Assembly: GCA_035627675.1 (NCBI GenBank)
Contig: DASPLH010000132.1
Span: 1-23,946 of the forward strand
Reading direction: 5' to 3'
Origin: DASPLH01 sp035627675
Lineage (GTDB): Bacteria > Acidobacteriota > Terriglobia > Terriglobales > Acidobacteriaceae
Length of the DNA stretch: 23,946 bases
Positions 23,539-23,946 of the stretch are shown here, piece by piece. Under the pieces are notes generated by a model that saw only the letters and a program-made list of their open reading frames with translations, was not told where the DNA came from and did no database searches. How positions within the stretch are numbered: position 1 is the stretch's first letter; every line of letters starts with the position of its first letter. The position numbers were made by a program, and so were the translations under genes.

Positions 23539-23946
23539 CAATTACAAGCCAGTCTTGCTCCGAGGATTTCGGTGAGCCGGTTCACGACTCCCTTCATCGA
23601 CTGCGCCACGTGCTCGGTGAGCTCGGTGCCGTAGCCGAAGCACTCGCCGGCGATGGTCGCCAGCAATGCTTCGGGGGCTCGGCCGTAGAGTTCGCGTGCC
23701 GCTTGGAGCAGAACGGCAGGATCTGCCCCGTGCGAGAGCGAGGCTACGGGCTTGGCTTCGGGCTTCAAGTGCTCGTAAACGATCTCCCCGGCGACTCCGT
23801 GGGTGGAGGCGTCGATGAACACGACAAACTCGGCCTCCGAGATCGGCTGTGCCAGCTCCATGTTGAGTTGCTGGCACTCGACGAACTCAGCATCAGTGCC
23901 TGCGAGCTGTTCGCGCAGGGCACGGACGGCCAGCAAGCCAACCCCA
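23538..23946 (-). CDS. Hydrogenase maturation protease (HyaD/HycI family), 5' end outside the window
   Basis: About 136 codons visible. The reading frame stays open to the window edge and reads GVGLLAVRAL there, fitting the GDDGVG region near the N-terminus of this family; the TTG at 23936 is therefore not the true start. Further family features are the FVVFIDAS strand (metal-site Asp), the SHGADPAVLL segment with His, and the C-terminal VAQSMKGVVNRLTEIL helix. These endopeptidases trim the large subunit of [NiFe] hydrogenase after nickel insertion. The hydrogenase structural genes are probably to the right of the window. Confidence 0.82.
   Translation of the reverse strand, partial: GVGLLAVRALREQLAGTDAEFVECQQLNMELAQPISEAEFVVFIDASTHGVAGEIVYEHLKPEAKPVASLSHGADPAVLLQAARELYGRAPEALLATIAGECFGYGTELTEHVAQSMKGVVNRLTEILGARLACN

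Overview
The window looks like a chromosomal segment from a GC-rich, Gram-negative soil-type bacterium, most likely an acidobacterium (Terriglobia/Koribacter-like). This is an inference from gene content: secreted Ig-like plus lectin-like proteins, a TonB-dependent receptor with an N-terminal carboxypeptidase-regulatory-like domain, a CusF-SCO1 lipoprotein fusion, many small independently promoted operons, and repeated TACACT-type -10 boxes. No rRNA or taxonomic marker is present, so the phylum call is moderate.

Layout. 1-170: a tRNA-Sec gene (selC, minus) with its own promoter and a 30-bp duplication of its 3' end. 349-1939: a PhzF-family enzyme and a single-domain response regulator. 2291-3295: a secreted Ig/lectin-like protein, with a second copy at 19464-20465. 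3422-4870: an orphan LolD/MacB-type ABC ATPase and an unknown exported protein. 4998-5333: tRNA-Gly(GCC) and tRNA-Cys(GCA), the latter preceded by two related hairpins. 5576-8647: an exported M1-type metallopeptidase and an NlpC/P60-like protein. 8747-10530 (minus): a DUF4242 protein, MsrB, a 62-aa coiled-coil protein, a ~34-bp tandem repeat array and a PilZ protein. 10710-12512: a small membrane protein, a monoheme cytochrome c and serine acetyltransferase (CysE). 12773-14095: a second tRNA-Cys with the same upstream hairpin, followed by a visibly AT-richer PD-(D/E)XK nuclease-like gene. 14216-19304 (minus): a GAF-PAS-PAS hybrid histidine kinase, a small Cys-rich ORF and a TonB receptor. 20606-23054: a CusF-SCO1 lipoprotein, an AhpD/CMD-family gene and an alpha-carbonic anhydrase. 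23538-end (minus): the 3' part of a hydrogenase maturation protease.

The main discovery is at 21577-22134 (minus). What looks like two adjacent short ORFs is one 185-codon AhpD/carboxymuconolactone-decarboxylase-family gene, interrupted by a single in-frame TGA at exactly the second cysteine of its CPFC redox motif. A perfect 6-bp stem with a GGU loop starts 13 nt after the TGA, which puts the loop G at nt 19, the same spacing as in the E. coli fdhF SECIS element. A tRNA-Sec gene is present in the same window. Together these make a coherent case for a CxxU selenoprotein that ordinary gene callers would split or truncate.

Secondary signals worth attention are the duplicated selC 3' end, a structurally covarying hairpin upstream of both tRNA-Cys genes, heptameric (RGTTTCN)n micro-repeats at three intergenic sites, the 34-bp tandem array in front of the 62-aa gene, and the paralogous secreted lectin-like pair. 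Thiol and redox functions recur (selC, two tRNA-Cys genes, CysE, MsrB, SCO1-like, AhpD-like), but I see no single operon tying them together.
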